From assembly GCA_045107005.1 (NCBI GenBank), contig JBGCFP010000018.1, positions 1 through 64,000 of the forward strand: a stretch of 64,000 nucleotides of DNA, written 5' to 3'. Shown in pieces: positions 1-7,828 of this stretch. A model generated the notes under the pieces. That model was not told where the DNA came from, ran no database searches, and saw nothing but the letters and a program-made list of their open reading frames with translations. The translations under genes and the position numbers were made by a program. Source of the DNA: JBCCMA01 sp045107005 (GTDB lineage: Bacteria > Pseudomonadota > Gammaproteobacteria > Steroidobacterales > JBCCMA01). The first letter of the stretch is position 1; every line of letters begins with the position of its first letter.

Positions 1-10
1 GTGAGTGTCG

Positions 11-280
11 TTAGCCGCCAACCGCGTTCTGCAGCTGACCCACAAACGGGTTAGCGAACGTGAAGAACAGCGCGATACCCACACCGATCATGGCCACGGC
101 GTCGAGCAGTGCGACGACGATGAACATTTTGGTTTGTAGCATCGGAGTCATCTCTGGCTGACGCGCAGCGCCTTCCAGGAATTTACCGCCGAGTAGGCCC
201 ATGCCGATACCGACGCCCAGTGCGCCGAGACCAATCAAAAGGGCAACTGCGATTGCCGTGCTACCAATTACCTGTTCCAT
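11..280 (-). CDS. atpE: F0F1 ATP synthase subunit c
   Basis: This is the 89-residue proteolipid that forms the membrane c-ring of ATP synthase and carries protons through F0. It has two hydrophobic helices joined by a polar loop with the family motif RQPE (residues 40-43). The proton-carrying acid is Asp60 in ALLDAVAMIGVG, as in proton-driven enzymes. The N-terminal helix has the glycine-rich packing pattern GVGIGMGLLGG. It is the third gene after atpI and atpB on the minus strand; atpF and the F1 genes should follow beyond the left edge. AAGTCATG context and a purine-rich stretch before the start support this ATG. Identification is secure. Confidence 0.97.
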   Translation of the reverse strand: MEQVIGSTAIAVALLIGLGALGVGIGMGLLGGKFLEGAARQPEMTPMLQTKMFIVVALLDAVAMIGVGIALFFTFANPFVGQLQNAVGG

Positions 281-326
281 GACTTTCTCCTCAATCGAAA
301 GTGCTTATCAAAAAAAATTCAAAAAC

Positions 327-1163
327 CTAGTGTTCTTCGTGCGCCAGGCCGAGGTACACGATGGTCAACATCATGAACACGAACGCCTGGAGCACAATGA
401 CCAGAATGTGGAACACCGCCCAGCCAAAGTGCAGTGGAATCTGCCAGTAGCCAATAAGTGCAATCAGAATAAAGATGAGTTCGCCCGCGTAGAGGTTGCC
501 GAACAGTCGCAGCGACAGCGAAATCGGCTTGGCGATCAGCGCGATGCCCTCAAGCAGGAAGTTGAACGGAATGGCCGCCCAGTGGTTGAACGGCTGCAGC
601 GTCAGTTCCTTGGTAAACCCGCCGATGCCCTTGACCTTGATGCTGTAGTAAACGATCAGGAAAAACACCGACAGCGACATCGCGAACGTCACGTTCACAT
701 CCGTCGTTGGAACCACCTTCAGATAGGGAATGCCCGCGCCTGCAGCCGCCCACGGCAGCCAGTCAACGGGGATCAAATCCATCAGGTTCATCAGGAAAAC
801 CCAGCAGAAGATCGTCAGTGCCAGCGGTGCGATCAGGTCATTCTTGGCATGAAAGCCGTCTTTGACACTCTGATCGACAAACTCAACGATGATTTCAACG
901 AACGCCTGAAAGCGGCTCGGCACACCGGTGGTCGCTTTCTTGGCAACCCGGCTGAACACGAACACGAACAGAAAGCCCAAGAGAACAGCGAAGAACATCG
1001 AATCGAGGTTCAGCGTCATGAAGTTGCCGGCACAGACATCAGCCGCGCCGTGGAAATTCGATTCGATATGACCATCTTTAATGCAGGCCTGAAGGTTCTG
1101 CAGATGGTGAGCGATGTATTCACCGCCCGATGCGTAGCCGCCGTGTTCGCCGCCGCTTGCCAT
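327..1163 (-). CDS. atpB: F0F1 ATP synthase subunit a
   Basis: This 278-residue integral membrane protein forms the stator half-channels that pass protons to the c-ring. The family signature LSLRLFGNLYAGELIF holds the essential arginine. Several other hydrophobic helices follow the usual subunit a layout. I start it at the ATG at 1163 (MASGGEHGGY), which has a GGGAAA stretch a few bases upstream; a longer reading frame to 1211 adds a basic, non-conserved extension (MGRRRRHIK) that is unlikely to be translated. It lies between atpI and atpE, 46 bases before atpE, in the normal atp operon order. Confidence 0.97.
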   Translation of the reverse strand: MASGGEHGGYASGGEYIAHHLQNLQACIKDGHIESNFHGAADVCAGNFMTLNLDSMFFAVLLGFLFVFVFSRVAKKATTGVPSRFQAFVEIIVEFVDQSVKDGFHAKNDLIAPLALTIFCWVFLMNLMDLIPVDWLPWAAAGAGIPYLKVVPTTDVNVTFAMSLSVFFLIVYYSIKVKGIGGFTKELTLQPFNHWAAIPFNFLLEGIALIAKPISLSLRLFGNLYAGELIFILIALIGYWQIPLHFGWAVFHILVIVLQAFVFMMLTIVYLGLAHEEH

Positions 1164-1230
1164 GATCTTTGTTTCCCGCTTAACTTTTATATGGCGGCGT
1201 CGCCGCCCCAAATCAACCAGTCGTTATCGT

Positions 1231-1599
1231 CTAATCGTTGAGAGCCGTTGGATCCCGCATGATTGCGAGCCAAATACCGCTCTGCGCCGCCATGAAGCCG
1301 ATCAGTAGAGCCCCAGGGCTCAGCGGCTTTACGACGACAAACACCACCGTGAATAACGCACCGGTGATGATCAGCTTGCCGATCTCTCCAAACCACGTGG
1401 CGCGCAGCATCTTGCTTGCGTCGCCCGAGGGCGTTGCCGCCATCATGCGCATCGCCAGATACGCGTTTGGAATCACGCAGATGGCGGCGCCCAGCGCGGC
1501 TGAGTAGCCCGCGGTCGCGTTGACGAGCAACCAAGCCGCAATCCCCATGAGGGCCCCGAGCATCAGCTGGGCCATCAGAATCTTGCGTGCGGCGCTCAT
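1231..1599 (-). CDS. atpI: ATP synthase subunit I
   Basis: This 122-residue protein has four hydrophobic segments and is the first gene of the atp operon. AtpI proteins are thought to help assemble the c-ring and are poorly conserved, so the call rests on size, topology and position directly before atpB. An AGGTGA ribosome site lies about ten bases before the ATG at 1599 (MSAARK); a GTG at 1608 is too close to that site. In many gammaproteobacteria parA and parB sit upstream of atpI, but here the upstream neighbour is a DoxX-like gene, so the operon has been rearranged or starts on its own promoter. Confidence 0.88.
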   Translation of the reverse strand: MSAARKILMAQLMLGALMGIAAWLLVNATAGYSAALGAAICVIPNAYLAMRMMAATPSGDASKMLRATWFGEIGKLIITGALFTVVFVVVKPLSPGALLIGFMAAQSGIWLAIMRDPTALND

Positions 1600-1658
1600 A
1601 GTCTGCACATCACCTGCGAAATCTTAACTAAACTCAAGCAGTTATCCGAATCTGGACG

Positions 1659-1700
1659 CGAAAAACGCCACGCTGGCACTGGGGCCAAAAAGTGGCGTTT
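1659..1700 (-). terminator. Terminator-like hairpin in the atp leader
   Basis: On the minus strand a 9-base perfect stem (1700-1692 with 1671-1663) is followed by a run of five T (1665-1661). An inner TGGC/GCCA pairing lengthens the stem. It lies between the predicted promoter at 1786-1758 and atpI, so it would be transcribed in the operon leader. It could be an attenuator, or the end of a separate short RNA of about 90 bases. Confidence 0.5.
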
Positions 1701-1757
1701 AGCAGGTCTGTCCATCATCGAAAGTGCGGGCCCCGAGCCCGCTAAAAAGCGGCCGCT

Positions 1758-1786
1758 ATTATAGGGGGGCGATTGTTGCCTTACAA
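1758..1786 (-). promoter_or_regulatory. Sigma70-type promoter for the atp operon
   Basis: Read on the minus strand, TTGTAA (1786-1781) and a perfect TATAAT (1763-1758) are 17 bases apart. Transcription would start near 1751, giving a leader of about 150 bases before atpI. This is one of the best promoter matches in the window. Confidence 0.65.
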
Positions 1787-1823
1787 CAAGAGATTCAGGA
1801 TTGCGCTTTCATGATCCCAAATG

Positions 1824-2252
1824 TTACGAACGGCGGTGCATCCAGGCGAGGCCAAGGCCGCTTAGCCAGACCAGGCAGGCCATAATAAACAGCGTGCCGC
1901 TGTCGCCCTGCACTTCCACACCCAGCGGGGTGAACAGATGGAACGTTATGGCGCCACTCATTATGGCCGTCGCCATCAAGCCCCCACCCAATGAAAACAG
2001 TCGCTTACGCAAGAAAGCGCCGCTTAGAACCAGAATCGAAGCGACCAGCTCCGCCGAGCCGATCACGTACTGACTGAAGATACCGTTCTTGGCAAACAGG
2101 TTCCCAACGCCCAGGGCGACGGTCCAGTCGTTCAACGTACCGAAAATATGCTGAGTTTCCGGGGCATCGCTGAATTTGAAGAACAGGCTCTGAACAAAAA
2201 CGAAGGCGATGAAGATGCTTAAGACAATGACTGCGATACGTTTTTTATCCAC
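1824..2252 (-). CDS. DoxX-like membrane protein
   Basis: This is a 142-residue protein with four predicted membrane helices, resembling the DoxX/DoxD-like family (features seen: an N-terminal helix followed by KFSDAPET, then helices with the SAELVASILVLSG pattern). Function in this family is varied and not well defined; some members work with thiol or sulfur metabolism. I prefer the GTG at 2252 (VDKKRIAVIV), which begins just before the first helix. An ATG-type frame runs to 2396, but the added 48 residues are polar and unlike the family. It lies upstream of the atp promoter and diverges from the spondin-domain gene. Confidence 0.6.
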   Translation of the reverse strand: MDKKRIAVIVLSIFIAFVFVQSLFFKFSDAPETQHIFGTLNDWTVALGVGNLFAKNGIFSQYVIGSAELVASILVLSGAFLRKRLFSLGGGLMATAIMSGAITFHLFTPLGVEVQGDSGTLFIMACLVWLSGLGLAWMHRRS

Positions 2253-2410
2253 GACGATCTCGGCTTCTGATGAACACTGCGTGGAATATACAGGTGATGA
2301 CGAAGACGTTGCAGCTATTTCGTAACGCAAATGATGCACAAATATGACCACTGCGTGATCTTTGCGTGAGGTTTGCTCGCAAGCCGCCCAGCACACTCCT
2401 TAAGTTCGAG

Positions 2411-2454
2411 CAGGGCAATAATCACAACACGCCCTGAATTCTATTTTCAGGAGG
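2411..2454 (+). promoter_or_regulatory. Two alternative hairpins at the ribosome site
   Basis: CAGGGC (2411-2416) can pair with GCCCTG (2431-2436). Alternatively CCTGAA (2433-2438) can pair with TTCAGG (2446-2451), which overlaps the AGGAGG ribosome site of the next gene. The two pairings share bases 2433-2436 and so exclude each other. This is seen by eye only. Confidence 0.35.
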
Positions 2455-2459
2455 GATCT

Positions 2460-3275
2460 ATGCGATTTTCAAAATCCGTCGCGACACTGCTCGCGATGAG
2501 CGCACTTGGCCTGGCGGCCACCAGCGCATCCGCTACGTCACTGCGTGTGACGATTACCAACAACGCCCCGGCGGGCGGTGTCTATCTGACGCCGGTCTGG
2601 TCCGCTTTTCATGACGGGACGTTCGATACGTTCAGCACCGGTTCCGGTGCTTCGGCCGGTCTTGAGGCCATCGCAGAAGACGGCAATGTTGCCCCGCTGT
2701 CGGCCGAGTTTGGCGCCGCTCAGGCGAATGGCGTCCAAGGCGTAACCGGCATGGCGCCGGTGGCTCCCGGACAAACCGTGTCGCAAACGTTTGAAGTCTC
2801 CGGCGACGGCTCGAACAGCTACTTTTCCTACGCATCCATGGTGCTGCCAAGTTCGGACTACTTCGTTGGCAATGGTAACCCGCTGGCGCACGACATCTCC
2901 GCGATCTTCGACGGTCTGGTCAACGAAATCGTGTTCAACATTGGCGTACCCGGTACGGTCTATGACGCTGGCACCGAAGTGAATGATTTCGCGACGTCGG
3001 CCGGTAACGGCCTGTTCGCCAACATTCCAGGTGGACAGATGGGTCCGAACCAAGGCGCCGACGAAAACGGCTTGGTCAGCGCGGTCGACAACCCGTTTGG
3101 TAACTTCCTGAACGCCGATGGCCTGGATCTGGCACTGCTGAACTTCGGCAACGCCAGCCTGTACGCGAACGGCATTGCGACGGTTACGATCACGGTCGTT
3201 CCAGTACCTGCCGCGCTGCCGTTGTTCGCAGCGGGTCTTGGCGCACTGGGCTTCTTCCGCCGTCGCCGAGCTTAG
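2460..3275 (+). CDS. Secreted spondin-domain protein with VPxPA sorting tail
   Basis: This 271-residue protein is exported by a signal peptide (about residues 1-25, ending SASA). Residues 26-240 fit the bacterial spondin N-terminal-like domain: LRVTITNNAP, a TPVWSAFHDG segment, a SAGLEAIAEDGN segment, and SYASMVLPSSDYFVGNGNP. The last 26 residues are a C-terminal sorting signal: VPVPAALPL, then a hydrophobic helix, then FFRRRRA. Such VPxPA tails are processed by an exosortase in other bacteria; none is encoded in this window. The ATG at 2460 is chosen because of the strong GGAGGG site seven bases before it. A strong terminator follows, so it is likely monocistronic. Its ligand is unknown. Confidence 0.8.
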   Translation: MRFSKSVATLLAMSALGLAATSASATSLRVTITNNAPAGGVYLTPVWSAFHDGTFDTFSTGSGASAGLEAIAEDGNVAPLSAEFGAAQANGVQGVTGMAPVAPGQTVSQTFEVSGDGSNSYFSYASMVLPSSDYFVGNGNPLAHDISAIFDGLVNEIVFNIGVPGTVYDAGTEVNDFATSAGNGLFANIPGGQMGPNQGADENGLVSAVDNPFGNFLNADGLDLALLNFGNASLYANGIATVTITVVPVPAALPLFAAGLGALGFFRRRRA

Positions 3276-3320
3276 TTGACGTACCGCGACAGGCACTGAC
3301 TTCCAGTCACTATGTAAAGT

Positions 3321-3366
3321 CGCTGCGACCGGGAATCTCTCCCTTTCCGGTCGCAGCGATTTTTTT
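3321..3366 (+). terminator. Strong intrinsic terminator
   Basis: A perfect 12-base stem (3321-3332 with 3347-3358) with a 14-base loop is followed by A, then seven T. It ends the spondin-domain gene. The remaining bases up to 3559 hold no gene I can support. Confidence 0.9.
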
Positions 3367-3559
3367 ACGTACCCTTCGTGATACCGCCATTTCTGGCCAC
3401 TATCCGCCGTCCCGCACGAAAACCACACACTTTCTACGTGTTATACGTCACGCGTTTTGTTAAATTTGTTGCAGATATAACCAGAACAGGTAGCAAGATG
3501 TCTGCCCAGACGCCTGTCCCGATACGCCTGCAACAGCGAAAAATCTGTGACGACTTGTC

Positions 3560-6250
3560 ATGATAACGCGGCTCTCCAGCGCGACCGATGCGCCCAGACC
3601 TCGCCCAATGACTGATGATCTGAGCCCGAAGCAGTGGGCGCTTGTGCAAAGTATTTTCCTTACGCTTGAAGGTCTGCCACCCCAAGAGCAGGAGGCAGTG
3701 CTCGTTCTGGAAAGCCGCGGGGACAAACAGGTTGAACAAACGGTGCGCGAACTCCTGCGCGCCGAACAGCAGCAGAATGCCGAGGACCTCATCAGCGAGT
3801 GTTTCGAGGTCGACGAGCCTGACGACAATCCCGACCACTTCATCGGCCAGACGATTGACGGTTACCGAATCACCGAGTTGGTTGGCAAGGGCGGCACCGG
3901 ATTTGTGTTTCGCGCCGAGCGCCGCACTGAAGGCGTCGACCAGGTCGTCGCGATTAAGGTTCTGCGCAATACGTTTTTGAACTGGCCGATGCAGCAGCGC
4001 TTCAAACGCGAAGCGAAGATGCTGGCACGGCTCAACCATCCAAACATCGCGCGCTTCCTAACGATTGATCGCTTCGAAGGCCGGCCGTATTTCACCATGG
4101 AGTTTATCGATGGCCAACGCATCGATAACTATTGCACGGAGCAGCGCCTCGACATTCCCGCGCGATTGAAACTTTTCCGAAAGGTGCTCGACGCCGTCGC
4201 TTTCTCGCAGCGCTATCTGATCATTCACCGCGATCTGAAACCGGAGAACATTCTGGTCACGCGCGACGGTGTCGTAAAAATTCTTGATTTTGGCATCGGC
4301 AAATTCGTGACCGATGAAGGCCAGGCAGGCGACTCGTTGACCGTGGCCGTCGGGCCCATGCTGTCGATGGATGTCGCGGCGCCGGAACAGTGGACCGGCA
4401 AGGACACCACGACCGCGACCGACGTTTATGCGCTTGCGGTCGTTCTGTTCAAACTGCTGTCAGACGTCCTGCCTTATGAAAAAGAAAGCGTCAAGAAAAT
4501 GGGGACGACCGGCAAGTGGCCCCTCGTTCCCCCATCGATGTTGAGCGTGCTCAGCACCAAAGGCGATCTGCAGCTAGCCGCCGAAAATCGAGGCGTGCCG
4601 GTGCGCTCGCTGCGTCAGTTGTTGCGCGGCGATTTGCAGGCCATTGTGTCCACGGCGATGGCGTTCACGCCGGATAAGCGTTACGGCAGCGCCGCGCAGT
4701 TCGGGCTGGATATCGACAACTTTCTCAACGATCGGCCGCTGAACACTCGCACGTCCAGCCGTTTCTACATTCTGAGAAAATTTCTGGCCCGGAACAAACT
4801 GGTGGTCAGCCTGGTAGCGGCGACGGCTATCCTGGTCAGCGCACTTTTACTGCAAGTCTATTTCGAAGCTGTACGCGATAGAGCACAAGCCGTGGAAATC
4901 GCGCGCGAACGCGACAAGGCGGTCGCGTCCTCAGGCTTGCTGCGAGATGTGTTTTCCAGTGCCGATCCTGCATTGGAAGGCGCCAACAGCGTTACCGTTC
5001 GTGAAGCATTGGTGTTTAACGCGCCGCGTCTTCTTGGCGAACAGAAGGACGCACCAGAGGTGCAAATCGCGCTCGCGAGCACCGTGGGCGGTATTTTGTA
5101 CGACATCGGTGCTTACAGCGACGCCGAAAATTTCCTGCGACAAGTCGTGGAGATCGCCGGGCGACTGCAAATCAAAAGTGGTGAGATCAGCACGGAACAG
5201 CGTGCAGCGATTGAGGCGCAGATCCAGCTTATCGGCGTGTACAAGGCAACAGACCGCAATGAACTGGCGCGAGCGATCGCCAATGATGTTGAGTCTAAAA
5301 TTGATCCCCAGTTCGGGCCAAACTCCGTCCAAAGGCTCAATTTTCTGAACGCGTTGTCAGGCATTTTGCCCGAAGTTCAGTCGCCCGATGATCGCGCGCT
5401 GCTCGCGACAAATCGCGCCTATCAGATGGCGAAAGACCATCCGACGCTACCTGGACTTGCGCGCGCCAATGCGATCAATAACTACGCGCTTGCAAAGCGC
5501 CGCGATGTTCCGTTACCGCAGACGCTCGAGCTATTGGAGGAAGCACGCCGTATAGCACTCGCTGAAGTGCCCAAAACGCACCCGACCTACGCAAATATTA
5601 CGGCGAATCTCGCCGCCGGCTATCTGACGCTCAAAGACAAAAAAACCGCACGCCGACTTTACGAAGAAGTGGCGGCAACGATCAGTCAGCAAGGAGTGCC
5701 GCCGAACCTTGGCATGGTGAGTTCCGCTTACGGCCTGGGGGCGCTGGAGATGAGCGAGGGAAATTTCGTGTTGGCCCAACAGCAGCTGAGCAACGCGCTG
5801 CGAGTGCAGGAACGATTCAGCAGTAACGAAGACTACTCGGCTCTGGCCATTCGATTTGCCCGCGCATCTTGCCTGGAAATGAACCAGCAACTGGACGAGG
5901 CGCGGACGGAATACTCAGTGGTCGCCAATACGATGGCACGACGCTATCCCGCCGACCCGCAGCTGGCGAAATTCTACTCCCGGCTCAGCGCATTGGAACT
6001 GGATTTGGAGCAACGAGAAGCCGCAGCGAAAAACCTGGTCACAGCGCAACGCTACCTGGACGCCAGTTCGAAACCTGACGCGTTGACGATGACGTTCATG
6101 GAAGCGATCGACGTTCGGTTTGGCCAGGGCGATCTTGCGCTGGAGGAGCGACGTGCGCGCTTGCTCAAGTTGTTCGAGCAGGCATCGTCGCAAGCAGGAC
6201 CTTACGCGATCCCGAATATGAAGATCCGCCGATGGATGGACGAGCTCTAG
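3560..6250 (+). CDS. Membrane Ser/Thr protein kinase with TPR region
   Basis: This 896-residue protein has an N-terminal region of about 100 residues, then a Hanks-type kinase domain: glycine loop GKGGTG (109-114), Lys133 in AIK, catalytic HRDLKPEN (223-230), DFG (243-245) and APE (274-276). All key residues are present, so it should be active. A single membrane helix lies near 413-435, followed by about 450 residues of TPR-like helical repeats, probably in the periplasm, where they may sense a partner. Start is uncertain: ATG 3560 or ATG 3608 (MTDDLSPKQW); neither has a clear ribosome site. It faces an ECF sigma gene 52 bases away, an association known for kinase-controlled sigma factors. 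Confidence 0.9.
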   Translation: MITRLSSATDAPRPRPMTDDLSPKQWALVQSIFLTLEGLPPQEQEAVLVLESRGDKQVEQTVRELLRAEQQQNAEDLISECFEVDEPDDNPDHFIGQTIDGYRITELVGKGGTGFVFRAERRTEGVDQVVAIKVLRNTFLNWPMQQRFKREAKMLARLNHPNIARFLTIDRFEGRPYFTMEFIDGQRIDNYCTEQRLDIPARLKLFRKVLDAVAFSQRYLIIHRDLKPENILVTRDGVVKILDFGIGKFVTDEGQAGDSLTVAVGPMLSMDVAAPEQWTGKDTTTATDVYALAVVLFKLLSDVLPYEKESVKKMGTTGKWPLVPPSMLSVLSTKGDLQLAAENRGVPVRSLRQLLRGDLQAIVSTAMAFTPDKRYGSAAQFGLDIDNFLNDRPLNTRTSSRFYILRKFLARNKLVVSLVAATAILVSALLLQVYFEAVRDRAQAVEIARERDKAVASSGLLRDVFSSADPALEGANSVTVREALVFNAPRLLGEQKDAPEVQIALASTVGGILYDIGAYSDAENFLRQVVEIAGRLQIKSGEISTEQRAAIEAQIQLIGVYKATDRNELARAIANDVESKIDPQFGPNSVQRLNFLNALSGILPEVQSPDDRALLATNRAYQMAKDHPTLPGLARANAINNYALAKRRDVPLPQTLELLEEARRIALAEVPKTHPTYANITANLAAGYLTLKDKKTARRLYEEVAATISQQGVPPNLGMVSSAYGLGALEMSEGNFVLAQQQLSNALRVQERFSSNEDYSALAIRFARASCLEMNQQLDEARTEYSVVANTMARRYPADPQLAKFYSRLSALELDLEQREAAAKNLVTAQRYLDASSKPDALTMTFMEAIDVRFGQGDLALEERRARLLKLFEQASSQAGPYAIPNMKIRRWMDEL

Positions 6251-6302
6251 TGCGTAATCGTCACCGCTGAGCGCACGAGTCCGGCGCTCGCCCGTTCCCA
6301 GC

Positions 6303-6893
6303 TCAGGAAATGCGGCGCAATATGTACGCGTTGGCGAATCTCAGGTTGCGCTGGATATCCGCAGCCGACAAATCCATGGCACCGGCGATCTCGTCCACGC
6401 TAAGGCAAGCGAAATGGTGTTGAACAAAAATTTGCGCCGTATTGGGATCGTCGCGCTGCAACGAGTCGACCAGCCGATCAATCTCAATGAGCTGCTCCGG
6501 TGACCGAACGTTCACCGCCGCACCGTCGCTGCGCAGCAAGATTTTGTGTTTTGCACTGCTCACGAAAATTTCGCGCAACATGGACGCGGCGAGGCAGAAA
6601 AAACGGTGCTTATCACCGTTGCCCAGATTCTCGTCCTCAACGTACTTGTTATAGAAGCGGTTAACCAAAGAGCCGCCCGTCGGACGCCCAGCGGCGTTTT
6701 GACCAACATAGCGTGCGATGACCATCAGGCGGCCGTACACCCGCCGGTAAATATAGTCGTCCGTTGACAGCGGTTTCCGGCGCAGTGTCCGGACCCAGGC
6801 GCAAAACTCAATCGGTTCCAGGTCCTCAGAGTCGTCCGGCGATTTCGCCAGGTCCTCAGACGGCGGAACCGATTCCGAGATCAGTGCGTGCAT
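6303..6893 (-). CDS. ECF sigma factor, SigK-like/ECF43 type
   Basis: This 196-residue protein resembles the ECF sigma-70 subfamily that is linked to Ser/Thr kinases. Region 2 is near residues 45-118, with the FFCLAASMLREIFVSSAKHK segment typical of the family, and region 4 is near 133-193, with a helix-turn-helix around LSVDEIAGAMDLSAADIQRNL. The stretch at the usual acidic helix of region 2 (residues 70-80, RPTGGSLVNRF) has no acidic residue but has Thr72 and Ser75. In the Vibrio EcfP/PknT pair a similar site is phosphorylated to activate sigma. Start at ATG 6893 has AAAGGT upstream. It is convergent with the kinase and downstream of a secreted-protein gene. Confidence 0.78.
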   Translation of the reverse strand: MHALISESVPPSEDLAKSPDDSEDLEPIEFCAWVRTLRRKPLSTDDYIYRRVYGRLMVIARYVGQNAAGRPTGGSLVNRFYNKYVEDENLGNGDKHRFFCLAASMLREIFVSSAKHKILLRSDGAAVNVRSPEQLIEIDRLVDSLQRDDPNTAQIFVQHHFACLSVDEIAGAMDLSAADIQRNLRFANAYILRRIS

Positions 6894-6998
6894 TATGTTT
6901 ACCTTTGGGACAATCTTCCCATTTTTAACATCCCTGACTAAAAGGTACACCAAGTGCGAGCCATTCGGTTCATTTATCTTCTGCCGACCCAAGTTGCC

Positions 6999-7028
6999 GC
7001 GACCGAGTCTATTTTTTGACTCGGTCGC
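6999..7028 (-). other. Perfect 11-base stem-loop between two genes
   Basis: GCGACCGAGTC (6999-7009) is followed by an 8-base A/T loop and its exact complement (7018-7028). It lies between the stop of the secreted-protein gene and the start of the sigma gene, both on the minus strand. No U run follows the stem, so it is more likely an RNA processing or stability element, or weak attenuator, than a full terminator. Confidence 0.5.
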
Positions 7029-7045
7029 AACAACAGCATCCGGTT

Positions 7046-7630
7046 TCAGGACCCGGGCCACTGCAGCAAGACGTTTTCATCAACGAAATAGTAGCTCAAC
7101 GTCGTGTTGAACGAGTTGTCGACCTGCACGAGCGCCGTGCCTTGTGCGTTGACCGTCGCTGCACCGCACACGGTCCAGCGATCCGTCACCGGCTCGTACG
7201 CAAACACCAGGTGCGATTCCCCGACTGGATAGTTGTGAACGTTAGGCCATTCGATCGTCAGAAAATCGTTCATCAACACTTCGGCGCCGCTGAGCTCAAA
7301 CACCACGTCCGGTACCCGATTTTTGGGAAACGTCACGCTGAGCGAGCTGCCCTCGAGCACACTCACCGAGGCGTCATCAACCGGATTCCCGGACGTTACG
7401 TAGGTGTTATTCGGCGGGACCGAAATGGACAGTGGAATCCACGCGCTACTCGGAATATCCGGTAACCACGGACCGGTTGAGTTTGTGATATCCGCTCCGG
7501 TGATGATCAACGGACCGGCCGGGTCGGCGTACGTGGCACTGGTCGCCAAACTGGTGACGAACACCAACGTCGCGAACGCGCCGACGCGAGCTGGTAAAGC
7601 GCAGCGCCTGGATGAACATGCTTTTGACAT
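7046..7630 (-). CDS. Secreted protein of unknown function
   Basis: This 194-residue protein has a signal peptide (positive SRRCALPARVG, hydrophobic stretch, cleavage after ATYA near residue 35). The mature part is rich in beta-strand-forming, Ser/Thr/Val-containing sequence and I recognise no domain. The start at ATG 7630 follows an AGGAGAAG ribosome site, which rules out the slightly longer frame to 7651. It is upstream of and co-directional with the ECF sigma gene, separated by 152 bases with a perfect stem-loop. It may be a target or a partner of the sigma/kinase pair, but that is only suggested by position. Confidence 0.7.
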   Translation of the reverse strand: MSKACSSRRCALPARVGAFATLVFVTSLATSATYADPAGPLIITGADITNSTGPWLPDIPSSAWIPLSISVPPNNTYVTSGNPVDDASVSVLEGSSLSVTFPKNRVPDVVFELSGAEVLMNDFLTIEWPNVHNYPVGESHLVFAYEPVTDRWTVCGAATVNAQGTALVQVDNSFNTTLSYYFVDENVLLQWPGS

Positions 7631-7828
7631 GACTTCTTCTCCTGTTACCACGCGGACGCGATAACAGCGAAGTGCCGTCAGCGAATGTCATGCGCGGTGA
7701 ACAAGAGAAGTGAGAAGAATCGCGCGAATCTCGCACTTGGCTTACGCAAGCGGCGACTGCGTTGAAAGAGAAAAGCGGTGTTCGATGACGTCGGCGGTGT
7801 TGCCGAGCGAGGTCGGTTCAGATCGAGT

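Noticed and set aside
201..1241. A 346-codon plus-strand frame opposite atpB and atpE
   Set aside because: It lies antisense to atpB and atpE, which have clear motifs. The translation is rich in Gln, Glu, Arg and His with no fold pattern, as usual for frames opposite a membrane gene.
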